Source of the DNA: Conexibacter arvalis | GTDB lineage: Bacteria; Actinomycetota; Thermoleophilia; Solirubrobacterales; Solirubrobacteraceae | NCBI RefSeq assembly: GCF_014199525.1 | Contig: NZ_JACHNU010000001.1 | Span: 1,773,848 to 1,837,847, forward strand | Direction: 5' to 3' | Length of the DNA: 64,000 nt | Shown here: positions 27,133 through 35,830 of the stretch, piece after piece | Numbering within the stretch: position 1 is the stretch's first letter | How the letters are laid out: the number at the start of each line of letters is the position of its first letter | Notes under the pieces: generated by a model | Database searches by the model: none | What the model was told of the DNA's origin: nothing | What the model saw: only the letters and a program-made list of their open reading frames with translations | Translations under genes and position numbers: made by a program

Positions 27133-28178
27133 GCGCCGCCGCAGAGGGCGCGCGCAAGCGGACGGGAGCGCCGAGCTGGCTCGGCCCGGTCGCGGCGCGC
27201 GCCGGGACGCTGGTGCTGCAGGTGCTCGGCGTCGTGACGATCGTCTTCGTGCTCGTGCGCGTCTTCCTCGACAACCCGGCGCGCGCGCTCGCGGGCCAGA
27301 ACCAGTCGCCGGAGGCGATCGCCGCGATCACCGAGCGGCTCGGCCTCGACGGGTCGCTGCCGCAGCAGTTCTGGAGCTACCTGACCAGCCTCTTCCAGGG
27401 CGATCTCGGCGACGCCTTCTCGACCGGCAACCCGGTCCTCACCGACCTGCGCGAGCGGGTGCCGGCGACGCTGCTGCTGATCACGGTCGCGCTCGCGATC
27501 GCCGCGGTGATCGCGCTGCTGCTGGCGGCCGCGGTGACGGCGCGGCCGCGCGGGCTGCTCGCGCGCGGGGTCTCCGGCTACGGCTTCGTCGCCGGCGCGC
27601 TGCCCGACTTCTGGATCGGGCTGGCGCTCGTCTTCGTCTTCTACTTCCAGCTCGGGGTCGTGCCGGCGCCGGCCGGTCAGCTCGACCCGGCCTACTCGGT
27701 CGAGATCGTCACCGGCGCCGCCGTGATCGACGCGCTGATCGCCGGCAACATGGCGGCCTTCTCGGACGCGCTCGCGCACATGGCGCTGCCGGTCGCGACG
27801 CTCGTGCTCGTCTACACCGGCCCGATCCTGCGCCTGACGATGACGGCCTCGCGCAGCGGCCTGGGGATGGACTTCGTCCGCTTCGGACGCGCGCTCGGGC
27901 TCAGACAGCGGCGGATCACCTGGTACGCGGTGCGCAACGCGCTGCCGACCTTCGTGACGATCCTCGGCACGACCTACGGCTTCCTGCTCGGGGGCGCCGT
28001 GCTGGTCGAGACCGTCTTCTCCTGGGGCGGGGCAGGCCAGTACGCCGTCGCGGCCGTGCAGCAGTCGGACTTCGCGGCGCTGCAGGGCTTCGTGCTCGTC
28101 GCCGGCATCTTCAGCGCGCTGGTCTACCTCGCGGTCGACCTCCTCTACTACGTCGTCGACCCGCGCGCCCGCGCCTGA
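27129..28178 (+). CDS. Dpp/Opp-type ABC permease B
   Basis: 349 residues. An N-terminal membrane helix (TLVLQVLGVVTIVFVLVRVF, in part) is followed by a periplasmic loop (GDLGDAFSTGNPV) and five more helices. The BPD coupling loop is visible around SGLGMDFVRFGRALGLRQRRI. The GTG start overlaps the binding-protein stop. It pairs with the next permease. Confidence 0.9.
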   Translation: MSAAAEGARKRTGAPSWLGPVAARAGTLVLQVLGVVTIVFVLVRVFLDNPARALAGQNQSPEAIAAITERLGLDGSLPQQFWSYLTSLFQGDLGDAFSTGNPVLTDLRERVPATLLLITVALAIAAVIALLLAAAVTARPRGLLARGVSGYGFVAGALPDFWIGLALVFVFYFQLGVVPAPAGQLDPAYSVEIVTGAAVIDALIAGNMAAFSDALAHMALPVATLVLVYTGPILRLTMTASRSGLGMDFVRFGRALGLRQRRITWYAVRNALPTFVTILGTTYGFLLGGAVLVETVFSWGGAGQYAVAAVQQSDFAALQGFVLVAGIFSALVYLAVDLLYYVVDPRARA

Positions 28179-28181
28179 GCG

Positions 28182-29066
28182 ATGAGCCTCCGAGAGCTGC
28201 TCACCGTCCTGCGCGGCGACCGCGCGCTCGCCGCCGGCGTCGTGATCGTCGCGATCTCGCTGCTGCTGGCCGCGATCGGTCCGTGGATCGTCCCGTTCGA
28301 CCCCGAGCGGGCGACCGGCGAGGTGCTGCTGGCGCCGTCGCTCGAGCACCCGTTCGGCACCGACGCCTCCGGGATCGACGTCTTCTCCCGCGTCGTCGCC
28401 GGCTTCCGCGCCGACGTGACGATCGCGATCGTCGCCGTCGCGCTGTCGCTCGCGGGCGGCGTCGTGCTCGGCGCGCTCGCCGGCTTCGACTTCCGCTCGC
28501 CGTGGGCGGGGCGCGGACGGTGGACGATCCTGCGCCTCGCCGACATGGTGCAGGCGCTGCCCGTCTTCATCCTCGCGCTCGCGCTCGTCGGCATGACCGG
28601 CCCGAGCGTGCGCAACGTGATCGTCGCGATCGCCTTCGTCAACCTGCCGATCTTCCTGCGGCTGACGCGCGGCGCCGTGCTGGTCACCCAGCGCGAGGCG
28701 TACGTCGACGCCGCGCGCGTGATGGGGCTCCCGTCGCGCGTGACGCTGCGGCGGCACGTGCTGCCGAACTCGATGGAGCCGGTGATCGCGAACGCGTCGA
28801 TCACCGTCGGCTTCGCGGTGCTGCTGACCGCCGGCCTGTCGTTCCTCGGCGCCGGCGTGCGCCCGCCGACGCCGGAGTGGGGCGCGACGATCGCCTCCGG
28901 CTCCAGAAACCTCGTGACCGGGGAGTGGTGGATCAGCGTCCTGCCCGGTCTCGTGCTGTCCGTCGTCGTGCTCGGCTTCGCGCTGCTCGGCGAGGGGCTG
29001 CGGCGGCGGTGGAGCCCCGCCGACCGCACCGCCGGCGACCCCCGACTGCAGGCAGGGCCGAGATGA
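28182..29066 (+). CDS. Dpp/Opp-type ABC permease C
   Basis: 294 residues, DppC/OppC family. Typical HPFGTDASGIDVFSRVV near residue 50 is followed by membrane helices, a coupling loop REAYVDAARVMGLPSRVTLR and the TPEWGATIASGSRNL signature. It starts 3 bases after permease B and overlaps the ATPase gene by 4 bases. Confidence 0.91.
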   Translation: MSLRELLTVLRGDRALAAGVVIVAISLLLAAIGPWIVPFDPERATGEVLLAPSLEHPFGTDASGIDVFSRVVAGFRADVTIAIVAVALSLAGGVVLGALAGFDFRSPWAGRGRWTILRLADMVQALPVFILALALVGMTGPSVRNVIVAIAFVNLPIFLRLTRGAVLVTQREAYVDAARVMGLPSRVTLRRHVLPNSMEPVIANASITVGFAVLLTAGLSFLGAGVRPPTPEWGATIASGSRNLVTGEWWISVLPGLVLSVVVLGFALLGEGLRRRWSPADRTAGDPRLQAGPR

Positions 29067-30721
29067 ACCCCATCCTCTCCATCGACGGGCTCGAGGTCGA
29101 GTTCCCCGGCGCGGCCGGCCATCGTGCCGTGCGCGGCGTCTCGATCGACGTGGCGGAGGGCGAGCTGGTCGGGATCGTCGGCGAGTCCGGCAGCGGCAAG
29201 AGCATGACGCTCTCCGCCTGCCTTGGGCTGGTGCCGCCGCCCGGCCGCGTCGCCGGCGGCTCGATCAGGCTGCAGGGCGAGGAGCTGGTCGGCCGCTCCG
29301 AGCAGGAGCTGCGCCGCATCCGCGGCAGCCGCATCAGCATGGTGCTGCAGGATCCGATGACGTCGCTGCACCCGTCGATCCCGGTCGGCAAGCAGCTCGT
29401 CAACGTCGTGCGCGACCACGCCGAGGTCGATCGCGACGCGGCCGCCGCGCGGGTCGTGGAGGCGCTCGAGATGGTCGGCGTGCCGAGGGCGGCGGAGCGC
29501 CTGTCGGCCTATCCCCACCAGCTCTCGGGCGGCCTGCGCCAGCGCGTGATGATCGCCGCGGCGATCGTCAACCGCCCGCGGGTCCTGCTCGCCGACGAGC
29601 CGACGACGGCGCTCGACGTGACCGTGCAGGCGCAGATCCTGCGCCTGCTGCGCGAGCTCAACCGCGACGCCGGCATCACGGTCGTGCTCGTCACGCACAA
29701 CTTCGGCGTCGTCGCCGGCCTCTGCGACCGGACCGTCGTGATGCGCGGCGGCACGGTGCTCGAGGACGGGCCGACCGAGCGCGTCTTCCGCGCGCCGGAG
29801 CACGCGTACACGCAGGCGCTGCTCGACGCCGTGCCGCGGATCGACGTCGTCCCGGAGCGGGCGACGCGGCCGCCGGCGCCGGTCGGGGAACCGATCCTGG
29901 AGGCGAGCGGGCTGACGCGCTCGTTCCGCTCGACCCAGCTGTTCGGCGCCCGCACGACCGTCGACGCGATGCGCGACGTCTCGCTCGACGTGCGGCGCGG
30001 CGAGACGCTCGGCCTCGTCGGCGAGTCCGGCGCCGGCAAGACGACGCTCGCGCGCACGCTCGTGCGGCTGCAGGAGCCGACCTCCGGCACGCTGCTGTTC
30101 GACGGGCGGGACGTGACGCACGCCTCCGACAAGGCGCTGCGCGACTTCCGCCGCCGGGTCCAGATGATCTTCCAGGACCCGTACTCGTCGCTGGACCCGC
30201 GTTGGACCGTCGAGCGGATCGTCGCCGAGCCGCTGCTGTTCCACGGCCTGCGCGACCGCGGCGCCGCGCCGGGCCGCGTCGCCGAGCTGCTCGAGCTGGT
30301 GGGGCTGTCGCCGAGGCTGCGCGACCGGCTTCCCCGCCAGCTCTCCGGCGGCGAGCGCCAGCGCGTCGCGATCGCCCGTGCGCTCGCGGTCGAGCCCGAC
30401 GTCGTCGTCGCCGACGAGCCGGTCTCGGCGCTCGACGTCTCGATCCAGGCGCAGATCGTGACGCTGTTCGACGAGCTGCAGCGCTCGCTGAACCTGACGC
30501 TCGTGCTCGTCGCGCACGACCTTGGGCTCGTGCGCGCGATGTGCGACCGCGTCGCGGTGATGCGCGCCGGCGAGCTGGTCGAGCTGTCGGCGACCGAGGC
30601 GCTGTTCGCCGCCCCTGCCCACCCCTACACGCGCACGCTGCTCGACTCGGTCCCGGTGCCCGATCCGCAGCTGGCGCGAACCGTCCACGCAACGCCGCAA
30701 GGAAGCGAGGAGCGCGCATGA
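29063..30721 (+). CDS. Fused Dpp/Opp-type ABC ATPase (DppD-DppF fusion)
   Basis: 552 residues made of two complete oligopeptide-type ATPases in one chain. Module 1 has Walker A GESGSGKSM, signature LSGGLRQRVMIAAAI and Walker B LLADEPTTALD. Module 2 has Walker A GESGAGKTTLARTL, signature LSGGERQRVAIARAL and Walker B VVADEPVSALD, each followed by the usual HPYT-type end. Fused forms are common in amide, glutathione and opine importers. The stop overlaps the hyuA copy 2 start. Confidence 0.92.
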   Translation: MNPILSIDGLEVEFPGAAGHRAVRGVSIDVAEGELVGIVGESGSGKSMTLSACLGLVPPPGRVAGGSIRLQGEELVGRSEQELRRIRGSRISMVLQDPMTSLHPSIPVGKQLVNVVRDHAEVDRDAAAARVVEALEMVGVPRAAERLSAYPHQLSGGLRQRVMIAAAIVNRPRVLLADEPTTALDVTVQAQILRLLRELNRDAGITVVLVTHNFGVVAGLCDRTVVMRGGTVLEDGPTERVFRAPEHAYTQALLDAVPRIDVVPERATRPPAPVGEPILEASGLTRSFRSTQLFGARTTVDAMRDVSLDVRRGETLGLVGESGAGKTTLARTLVRLQEPTSGTLLFDGRDVTHASDKALRDFRRRVQMIFQDPYSSLDPRWTVERIVAEPLLFHGLRDRGAAPGRVAELLELVGLSPRLRDRLPRQLSGGERQRVAIARALAVEPDVVVADEPVSALDVSIQAQIVTLFDELQRSLNLTLVLVAHDLGLVRAMCDRVAVMRAGELVELSATEALFAAPAHPYTRTLLDSVPVPDPQLARTVHATPQGSEERA

Positions 30722-32805
30722 GCGTCCGCATCGCCGTCGACACCGGCGGCACGTTCACCGACGTCGTCGTCACCGACGAATCCGGCGAGGTCTGGGCGGC
30801 GAAGGCCTCCACGACCCCGGACGACGTCTTCGACGGCGTCGGCGCCGCGATCGAGCGGGCCGCCGCCCAGGCGGGCCTCGGGCTCGACGAGCTGCTCGCC
30901 CGCTGCGGGGTGCTGAGCTACGCGACGACGCACGCGACCAACGCGATCCTGCTGCGCCGCACGGCGCGCACGGCGTTCGTCACGACGTGGGGCCACCCGG
31001 ACGTGCTCGTGCTGAAGGAGGGCGGCAAGTTCGGGCCGTTCGACTTCTCGCGCGACCACCCCGAGCCGTACGTGCCGCGGGCGCTGACCTTCGAGGTGAG
31101 GGAGCGGATCGGGGCGGGCGGCGAGGTCGTCGAGCCGCTCGACGAGCGGGACGCCGTGCGCGTGATCGGCGAGCTGGAGCGGGCGGGGGTCGAGGCGGTC
31201 GGCGTCTGCTTCCTGTGGGCGCACGTTCACCCCGCGCACGAGCGCCGCTTCGCCGAGCTGCTCGCGGAGCGGCTGCCGGATGTGGCGGTCAGCGTCTCGC
31301 ATGCGGTGGTGCCGACGATCCGCGAGTACCGCCGCGCGAGCGCGACCTGCATCGACGCGTCGCTCAAGCCGCTGATGACGCGCCATTTCGAGAGCGTCGA
31401 GCGGCGGCTGCTGGAGCGCGGCTTCGGCGGCGATTTCCTCGTCGTGACGTCGACCGGCGGCGTCGTGCCGGCGGCGGAGGTGATCCGCCGGCCGCTGCTG
31501 GTCGTCAGCTCGGGGCCGTCGATCGCGCCGGTCGGCGCCGAGGCGGCTGCGCGGGAGGCGGGGGTCGACGACGCCGACCTCGTCGTCGGCGACATGGGCG
31601 GGACGACCTTCGACATCTCGCTCGTGCGCGACGGCGAGGCGCAGTTCGCGCGCGAGACGTGGCTCGGCGACCAGTTCACCGGCGACATCACGGGACTGGC
31701 GTCGGTCGCGGTCGAGAGCATCGGCTACGGCGGCGGCAGCATCGCGTGGATCGACGACGGCGGGATGCTGCGGGTCGGCCCGGCGAGCGCGGGCGCGGCG
31801 CCCGGACCGGCCTGCTACGGGCGCGGCGGGAGCGACCCGACCTTCACCGACGCCGCGGTCGTCTGCGGCCTGCTCGACCCGGACGCCTTCCTCGGCGGTC
31901 AGATGCGGCTCGACGCCGGTGCGGCGCATGCGGCGGTCGCGCGCGGCGTCGCCGAGCCGCTGGGCCTGACCGCGGAGGAGGCGGCGGCCGCGATCGTCGA
32001 GGTCGCGGTCGACGGGATGGCCGAGCGGATCCGCGAGCTGACGGCGCGCGACGGGCTCGACCTCGCCGACGCGGTCTTCGTCGCCGGCGGCGGCGCGAGC
32101 GCGCTGTGCGCCGGGGCGATCGGCCAGCGGCTCGGCTGCAGGTCGGTGCTCGTGCCGCGGCTGGCGCCGGTGCTGAGCGCGGCCGGCGGGCTCTGCTCCG
32201 ACGTGCTGATGGAGTTCGCGGCGAGCCATCCGACGGCGACCGACGCCTTCGACTTCGACGGCGTCACCGGCGTGCTCGACGGGCTCGACGGCGAGATGGA
32301 GCGGTTCCTGCGACGGCTCGGCGCCGACGACGAGCGCGGCAGCCGGCAGTTCATCGCCGAGGCGCGCTACCGCCACCAGGTGTGGGAGCTGGAGCTGGCG
32401 CTCGCCGGCGGCGGGCCGCGCGCGGCGGAGGACCTGCCGGAGCTGGAGGAGTCGTTCCATCGCGTCCACGAGCGCGCGTTCGGCGTGCGCGACCCCGGAC
32501 AGGTGGTGGAGGTGCTGTATTGGCGCGGCCGCGCCCGCGCGGCGCTCGACCGCCCGGCGCCGTCGCCGCTGGCCGCGCGGGAGACGGCCGCCGGCACGCC
32601 ATCGTCGGCGTGGTTCGCCGACGCGGGGCTGGTCGAGACGACGCGCTTCGACGGCGAGCGGCTGGCCGCCGACGCCGTGATCGACGGCGCCGCGGTCGTC
32701 GACCTGCCGCACACGACGCTGGTCGTGCCGCCCGGGCTGCGCGCCCGCCGGACGGCGCTCGGCCACTTCGTGCTCACGTCCATGCAGCAGGAGGAGGCTC
32801 GATGA
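30718..32805 (+). CDS. hyuA: HyuA-type ATP-dependent hydantoinase/oxoprolinase subunit A (copy 2)
   Basis: 695 residues, paralogue of the 18327 gene. N-terminal AVDTGGTFTDVVVTD, TTHATNAILLRRTART, second loop GDMGGTTFDISLVRDG (Met replaces Thr of the usual DTGG), GYGGGSIAWIDDGG and GPACYGRGGSDPTFTDA are all present. It sits directly behind an oligopeptide-type importer, so its substrate probably enters by that route and differs from that of copy 1. Overlaps of 4 bases on both sides show one operon. Confidence 0.9.
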   Translation: MSVRIAVDTGGTFTDVVVTDESGEVWAAKASTTPDDVFDGVGAAIERAAAQAGLGLDELLARCGVLSYATTHATNAILLRRTARTAFVTTWGHPDVLVLKEGGKFGPFDFSRDHPEPYVPRALTFEVRERIGAGGEVVEPLDERDAVRVIGELERAGVEAVGVCFLWAHVHPAHERRFAELLAERLPDVAVSVSHAVVPTIREYRRASATCIDASLKPLMTRHFESVERRLLERGFGGDFLVVTSTGGVVPAAEVIRRPLLVVSSGPSIAPVGAEAAAREAGVDDADLVVGDMGGTTFDISLVRDGEAQFARETWLGDQFTGDITGLASVAVESIGYGGGSIAWIDDGGMLRVGPASAGAAPGPACYGRGGSDPTFTDAAVVCGLLDPDAFLGGQMRLDAGAAHAAVARGVAEPLGLTAEEAAAAIVEVAVDGMAERIRELTARDGLDLADAVFVAGGGASALCAGAIGQRLGCRSVLVPRLAPVLSAAGGLCSDVLMEFAASHPTATDAFDFDGVTGVLDGLDGEMERFLRRLGADDERGSRQFIAEARYRHQVWELELALAGGGPRAAEDLPELEESFHRVHERAFGVRDPGQVVEVLYWRGRARAALDRPAPSPLAARETAAGTPSSAWFADAGLVETTRFDGERLAADAVIDGAAVVDLPHTTLVVPPGLRARRTALGHFVLTSMQQEEAR

Positions 32806-34622
32806 CGAGCATGCCGGAGACGGCCGCGCGCCCGCAGGCGCTGCGGCTGGCGGTGCTGAGCAACCGCCTCGACGCGATCTGCCGCGAGATGACGAACACC
32901 CTGCAGAAGTCCGGGCGCTCGGCGGTGCTCAGCATGGGGCGCGACTTCTCGGTCGCGATCGTCACGGCCGGCCACGAGCTGCTGGCGGCGGCGGAGAGCC
33001 TGCCGGTCCACGTGCTGGGGATCGAGCTGCAGGCGCGGGCGATGGGGGAGCTCCATCCCGACCTGGCGTCCGGCGACGCCTTCCTGCACAACGATCCCTA
33101 CCTCGGCAACTCCCACCACGCCGACCACACGATCCTCGTGCCGGTCTTCTGGGAGGGGCGCCACGTCTTCACCGTCTGCGCGAAGGCCCATCAGGCGGAC
33201 GCGGGCAACGCGGTGCCGACGACCTACTTCCCGCAGGCGCGCGACGTCTACGAGGAGGGGGCGCTGAGCTTCCCGTGCGTGCGGATCCAGCGGGAGCGCC
33301 GCGACGTCGACGACATCGTGCGGATGTGCCGGCGGCGGATCCGCGTGCCGGAGCAGTGGTACGGCGACTACCTCGCGACGCTCGGGGCGGCGCGGATCGG
33401 CGAGCGGCGGCTGCTGGAGCTGCTCGAGCGCTTCGGCGGCGAGGAGGTGACGGGCTTCGCCGAGCAGTGGTTCGACTACAGCGAGGCGCGGATGCGCAAC
33501 GCGGTCGCGCGGCTGCCGCGCCGCTCGCTGTCGGCGACGACGCGCCTGGATCCGTATCCGGGCCTGCCCGACGGCATCGAGCTGTCGGCCGCGATCGCGA
33601 TCGAGCCGGAGGAGGGGACGGTGACGGTCGACCTGCGCGACAACCCCGACTGCGTCCCGGCCGGCCTGAACCTGACCGAGGCGACGAGCATCGCCGCGGC
33701 GGCGGCCGGCGTCTACAACTCGCTCGACCCCGACATCCCGCACAACTCGGGCTCGGCCCGCCGCATCAGGGTGCTGCTGCGGCGCGGCGCGGTCGTCGGG
33801 ATCCCCGAGCACCCGACGAGCTGCTCGATGGCGACGACCCACGTCGCCGATCGGCTGGTGAACATGATCCAGTCGTCGCTGTCGCGGCTGGGGGAGGGGC
33901 ACGGCCTGGCGCAGGGCGGGCTGGGGATGCCGCCGAGCATCGGCGTGATCTCCGGCCGCGACGGCCGCGGCGGCGGGGCGCCGTACGTCAACCAGGTGAT
34001 GCTCGGCGCGACCGGGGGGCCGGCCGGCCCGCAGGCCGACGGCTGGGTGAACTACGTGCTGCCGGTCGTCGCCGGGCTCCAGTACCGCGACAGCGTCGAG
34101 ATCGACGAGCAGAAGTACCCGCTGCGCGTCGACGAGCAGCGGCTGCTGGCCGACTCCGAGGGGGCAGGCCGCCGCCGCGGCGCGCCGGGCGCGCGGCTCG
34201 TCTACGGCCCGGTCGCCGACCCGATGACGGTCGTCTACTCGCTCGACGGACGCGTGAACCGGCCGGAGGGCGTGCGCGGCGGAGGCCCGGGAGGGGCGTC
34301 CGCGGTGGAGGTGCGCCGCGCGGGCGGCGGCCCCGAGCCGATCGAGCCGGTCGGGCGCGTGACGCTCGACCCCGGCGACCGCATCGTGGCGATCTCGTGC
34401 GGTGGCGGCGGCTACGGCGACCCGCGCGAGCGCGAGCCGGCGCGCGTGCTGCACGACGTGCGCGAGGGCTGGGTGACGCCCGCCCGAGCGCGCGCCGTCT
34501 ACGGCGTCGCCGTCGCCGAGCGCGACGGCGAGCTGGTGCTGGACGCGCGCGAGACCGAGCTGCTGCGGCAGGGCCCGCCCGGGGCCGAGGCCGCGAACAC
34601 CGACGAAAGGAAGCGGAGATGA
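32802..34622 (+). CDS. hyuB: HyuB-type hydantoinase/oxoprolinase subunit B (copy 2)
   Basis: 606 residues. It shows NRLDAICREMTNTLQKSGRS, FLHNDPYLGNSHHADHTILV, KAHQADAGNAVPTTYFP, DLRDNPDCVPAGLNLT and SCGGGGYGDPREREP, matching copy 1 position by position. The ATG overlaps the hyuA stop and the stop overlaps the cupin start. Together with copy 2 of HyuA it makes a complete ATP-dependent cyclic-amide enzyme. Confidence 0.9.
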   Translation: MTSMPETAARPQALRLAVLSNRLDAICREMTNTLQKSGRSAVLSMGRDFSVAIVTAGHELLAAAESLPVHVLGIELQARAMGELHPDLASGDAFLHNDPYLGNSHHADHTILVPVFWEGRHVFTVCAKAHQADAGNAVPTTYFPQARDVYEEGALSFPCVRIQRERRDVDDIVRMCRRRIRVPEQWYGDYLATLGAARIGERRLLELLERFGGEEVTGFAEQWFDYSEARMRNAVARLPRRSLSATTRLDPYPGLPDGIELSAAIAIEPEEGTVTVDLRDNPDCVPAGLNLTEATSIAAAAAGVYNSLDPDIPHNSGSARRIRVLLRRGAVVGIPEHPTSCSMATTHVADRLVNMIQSSLSRLGEGHGLAQGGLGMPPSIGVISGRDGRGGGAPYVNQVMLGATGGPAGPQADGWVNYVLPVVAGLQYRDSVEIDEQKYPLRVDEQRLLADSEGAGRRRGAPGARLVYGPVADPMTVVYSLDGRVNRPEGVRGGGPGGASAVEVRRAGGGPEPIEPVGRVTLDPGDRIVAISCGGGGYGDPREREPARVLHDVREGWVTPARARAVYGVAVAERDGELVLDARETELLRQGPPGAEAANTDERKRR

Positions 34623-34969
34623 GCATCCATCGCATGGAGTCCGAGGGCGTCGAGCTGAGGCTGGTCGGCAGAAAGCCGACGACGATCGCCGGCGACCCGG
34701 TCGAGTCGCTCGCCGAGCTCTACGACGACGGCCGGGTCAGCGTCGGCGTGTGGCAGTGCACCCCCGGCTCGTTCACGTCGTTCTGGGACGGCCGCTGCGA
34801 GTCGATCGTCATCCTCGCCGGCGACGGCACCCTGACCGAGGAGGACGGCACCGCCCACGAGCTCACGCCTGGCGCGATGTTCGTCATGCCCGCGGGCACG
34901 AGAGCGACCTGGGCGATCCGCGAGACGCTCGTGAAGTCCTACACGGTCACGCAGGTCGCGGCGAGCTGA
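34619..34969 (+). CDS. Small cupin protein (DUF861-like)
   Basis: 116 residues forming one cupin barrel of the DUF861/ureidoglycolate-lyase-like type: VSVGVWQCTPGSFTSFWDGR, CESIVILAGDGTLTEEDG, ELTPGAMFVMPAGTRATW. It keeps no full metal-binding His set that I can identify, so enzyme versus sensor role is open. Last gene of operon 2, with its start overlapping the hyuB stop; a strong hairpin follows. AGA codons occur here too. Confidence 0.75.
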   Translation: MSIHRMESEGVELRLVGRKPTTIAGDPVESLAELYDDGRVSVGVWQCTPGSFTSFWDGRCESIVILAGDGTLTEEDGTAHELTPGAMFVMPAGTRATWAIRETLVKSYTVTQVAAS

Positions 34970-34982
34970 GGCGCGCGGCGGT

Positions 34983-35011
34983 CGGCCGTGCCGGCGACGC
35001 CGGCACGGCCG
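34983..35011. terminator. Bidirectional terminator between operon 2 and the SDR operon
   Basis: GGCCGTGCCGGC and GCCGGCACGGCC form a perfect 12-bp stem (13 with the flanking C-G) around a 3-base loop GAC. It lies in the 66-base gap between two converging operons, 14 bases after the cupin stop. Confidence 0.7.
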
Positions 35012-35035
35012 GCCGTGGGCCGGGGCGGGCCGGCG

Positions 35036-35830
35036 TCAGGACATCACGAGCCCGCCGCAGACGTTGACGGTCTGCCCGGTGATGTAGGAGGCGTCGTCGC
35101 TGGCGAGGAAGGCGACGAGGCCGGCGACGTCCTCGGGCGTCCCGGCCCGTCTCATCGGGATGCCGTCGACCCACTCGGCCATCAGCTCGCCTCTGGCGTA
35201 GTCGCCGAGCAGGTCGCCCCACGCTCTGTCGGCGTACTCCCACATGTCGGAGCCGATGATGCCGGGGCAGAAGGCGTTGACGGTGATGCCGTCGGTGGCG
35301 AGCTCCTTCGCGAGGCTCTGCGTCATGCCCATCACGCCGAACTTGCTCGCGGCGTAGTGCGGCGTGTAGACGAAGCCGTCGCGGGCCTGTGCGGAGGCGC
35401 TGTTGACGATCCGCCCGCCGCCGCCCTGGCGCCGCATCAGCGCGGCCGCCTGCTGGCAGCAGAGGAACATGCCCTTCACGTTGACGTCGAGCGTCGCGTC
35501 CCACTCGTCCTCGCTCAGCCGCTCCAACGGCGAGATCCGCAGGATCCCCGCGTTCTGCACCGAGACGTCGAGGCGCCCGAAGCGCTCCTCGACGCGTGCG
35601 TAGAGCGCCTCGACCTGCGCCTTGTCGGTGACGTCGACGGCGACCCCGAGCGTCTCCCCGCCGAGCTCGGCCAGCTCGGCGGCGGTCTCCTCGACGCTCT
35701 CCAGGCGGTCGGCGACCGCGACGGAGCCGCCCTCGGCGGCGAACCGCCGCGCGATGCCGCGGCCGATGCCGCGGGCTCCGCCCGTGACGAGGACGATCTT
35801 GCCTTCGAACCGACGTGACTCCATCTTCAC
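35036..35830 (-). CDS. Short-chain dehydrogenase/reductase
   Basis: 264 residues from the GTG at 35830, which overlaps the kinase stop; the ATG at 35824 is almost as good (262 residues). Classical SDR: cofactor motif VTGGARGIGRGIA, NAG at VQNAGILRI, catalytic Ser in IVNSASAQARDG, YxxxK as YAASKFGV, then FCPGIIGSDMW and TGQTVNVCGGLVMS. It oxidises an alcohol or polyol, probably with NAD. Last gene of an eight-gene catabolic operon with a transporter, kinase and E1 components. AGA codons are frequent here, unlike in the kinase. Confidence 0.87.
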   Translation of the reverse strand: MKMESRRFEGKIVLVTGGARGIGRGIARRFAAEGGSVAVADRLESVEETAAELAELGGETLGVAVDVTDKAQVEALYARVEERFGRLDVSVQNAGILRISPLERLSEDEWDATLDVNVKGMFLCCQQAAALMRRQGGGGRIVNSASAQARDGFVYTPHYAASKFGVMGMTQSLAKELATDGITVNAFCPGIIGSDMWEYADRAWGDLLGDYARGELMAEWVDGIPMRRAGTPEDVAGLVAFLASDDASYITGQTVNVCGGLVMS

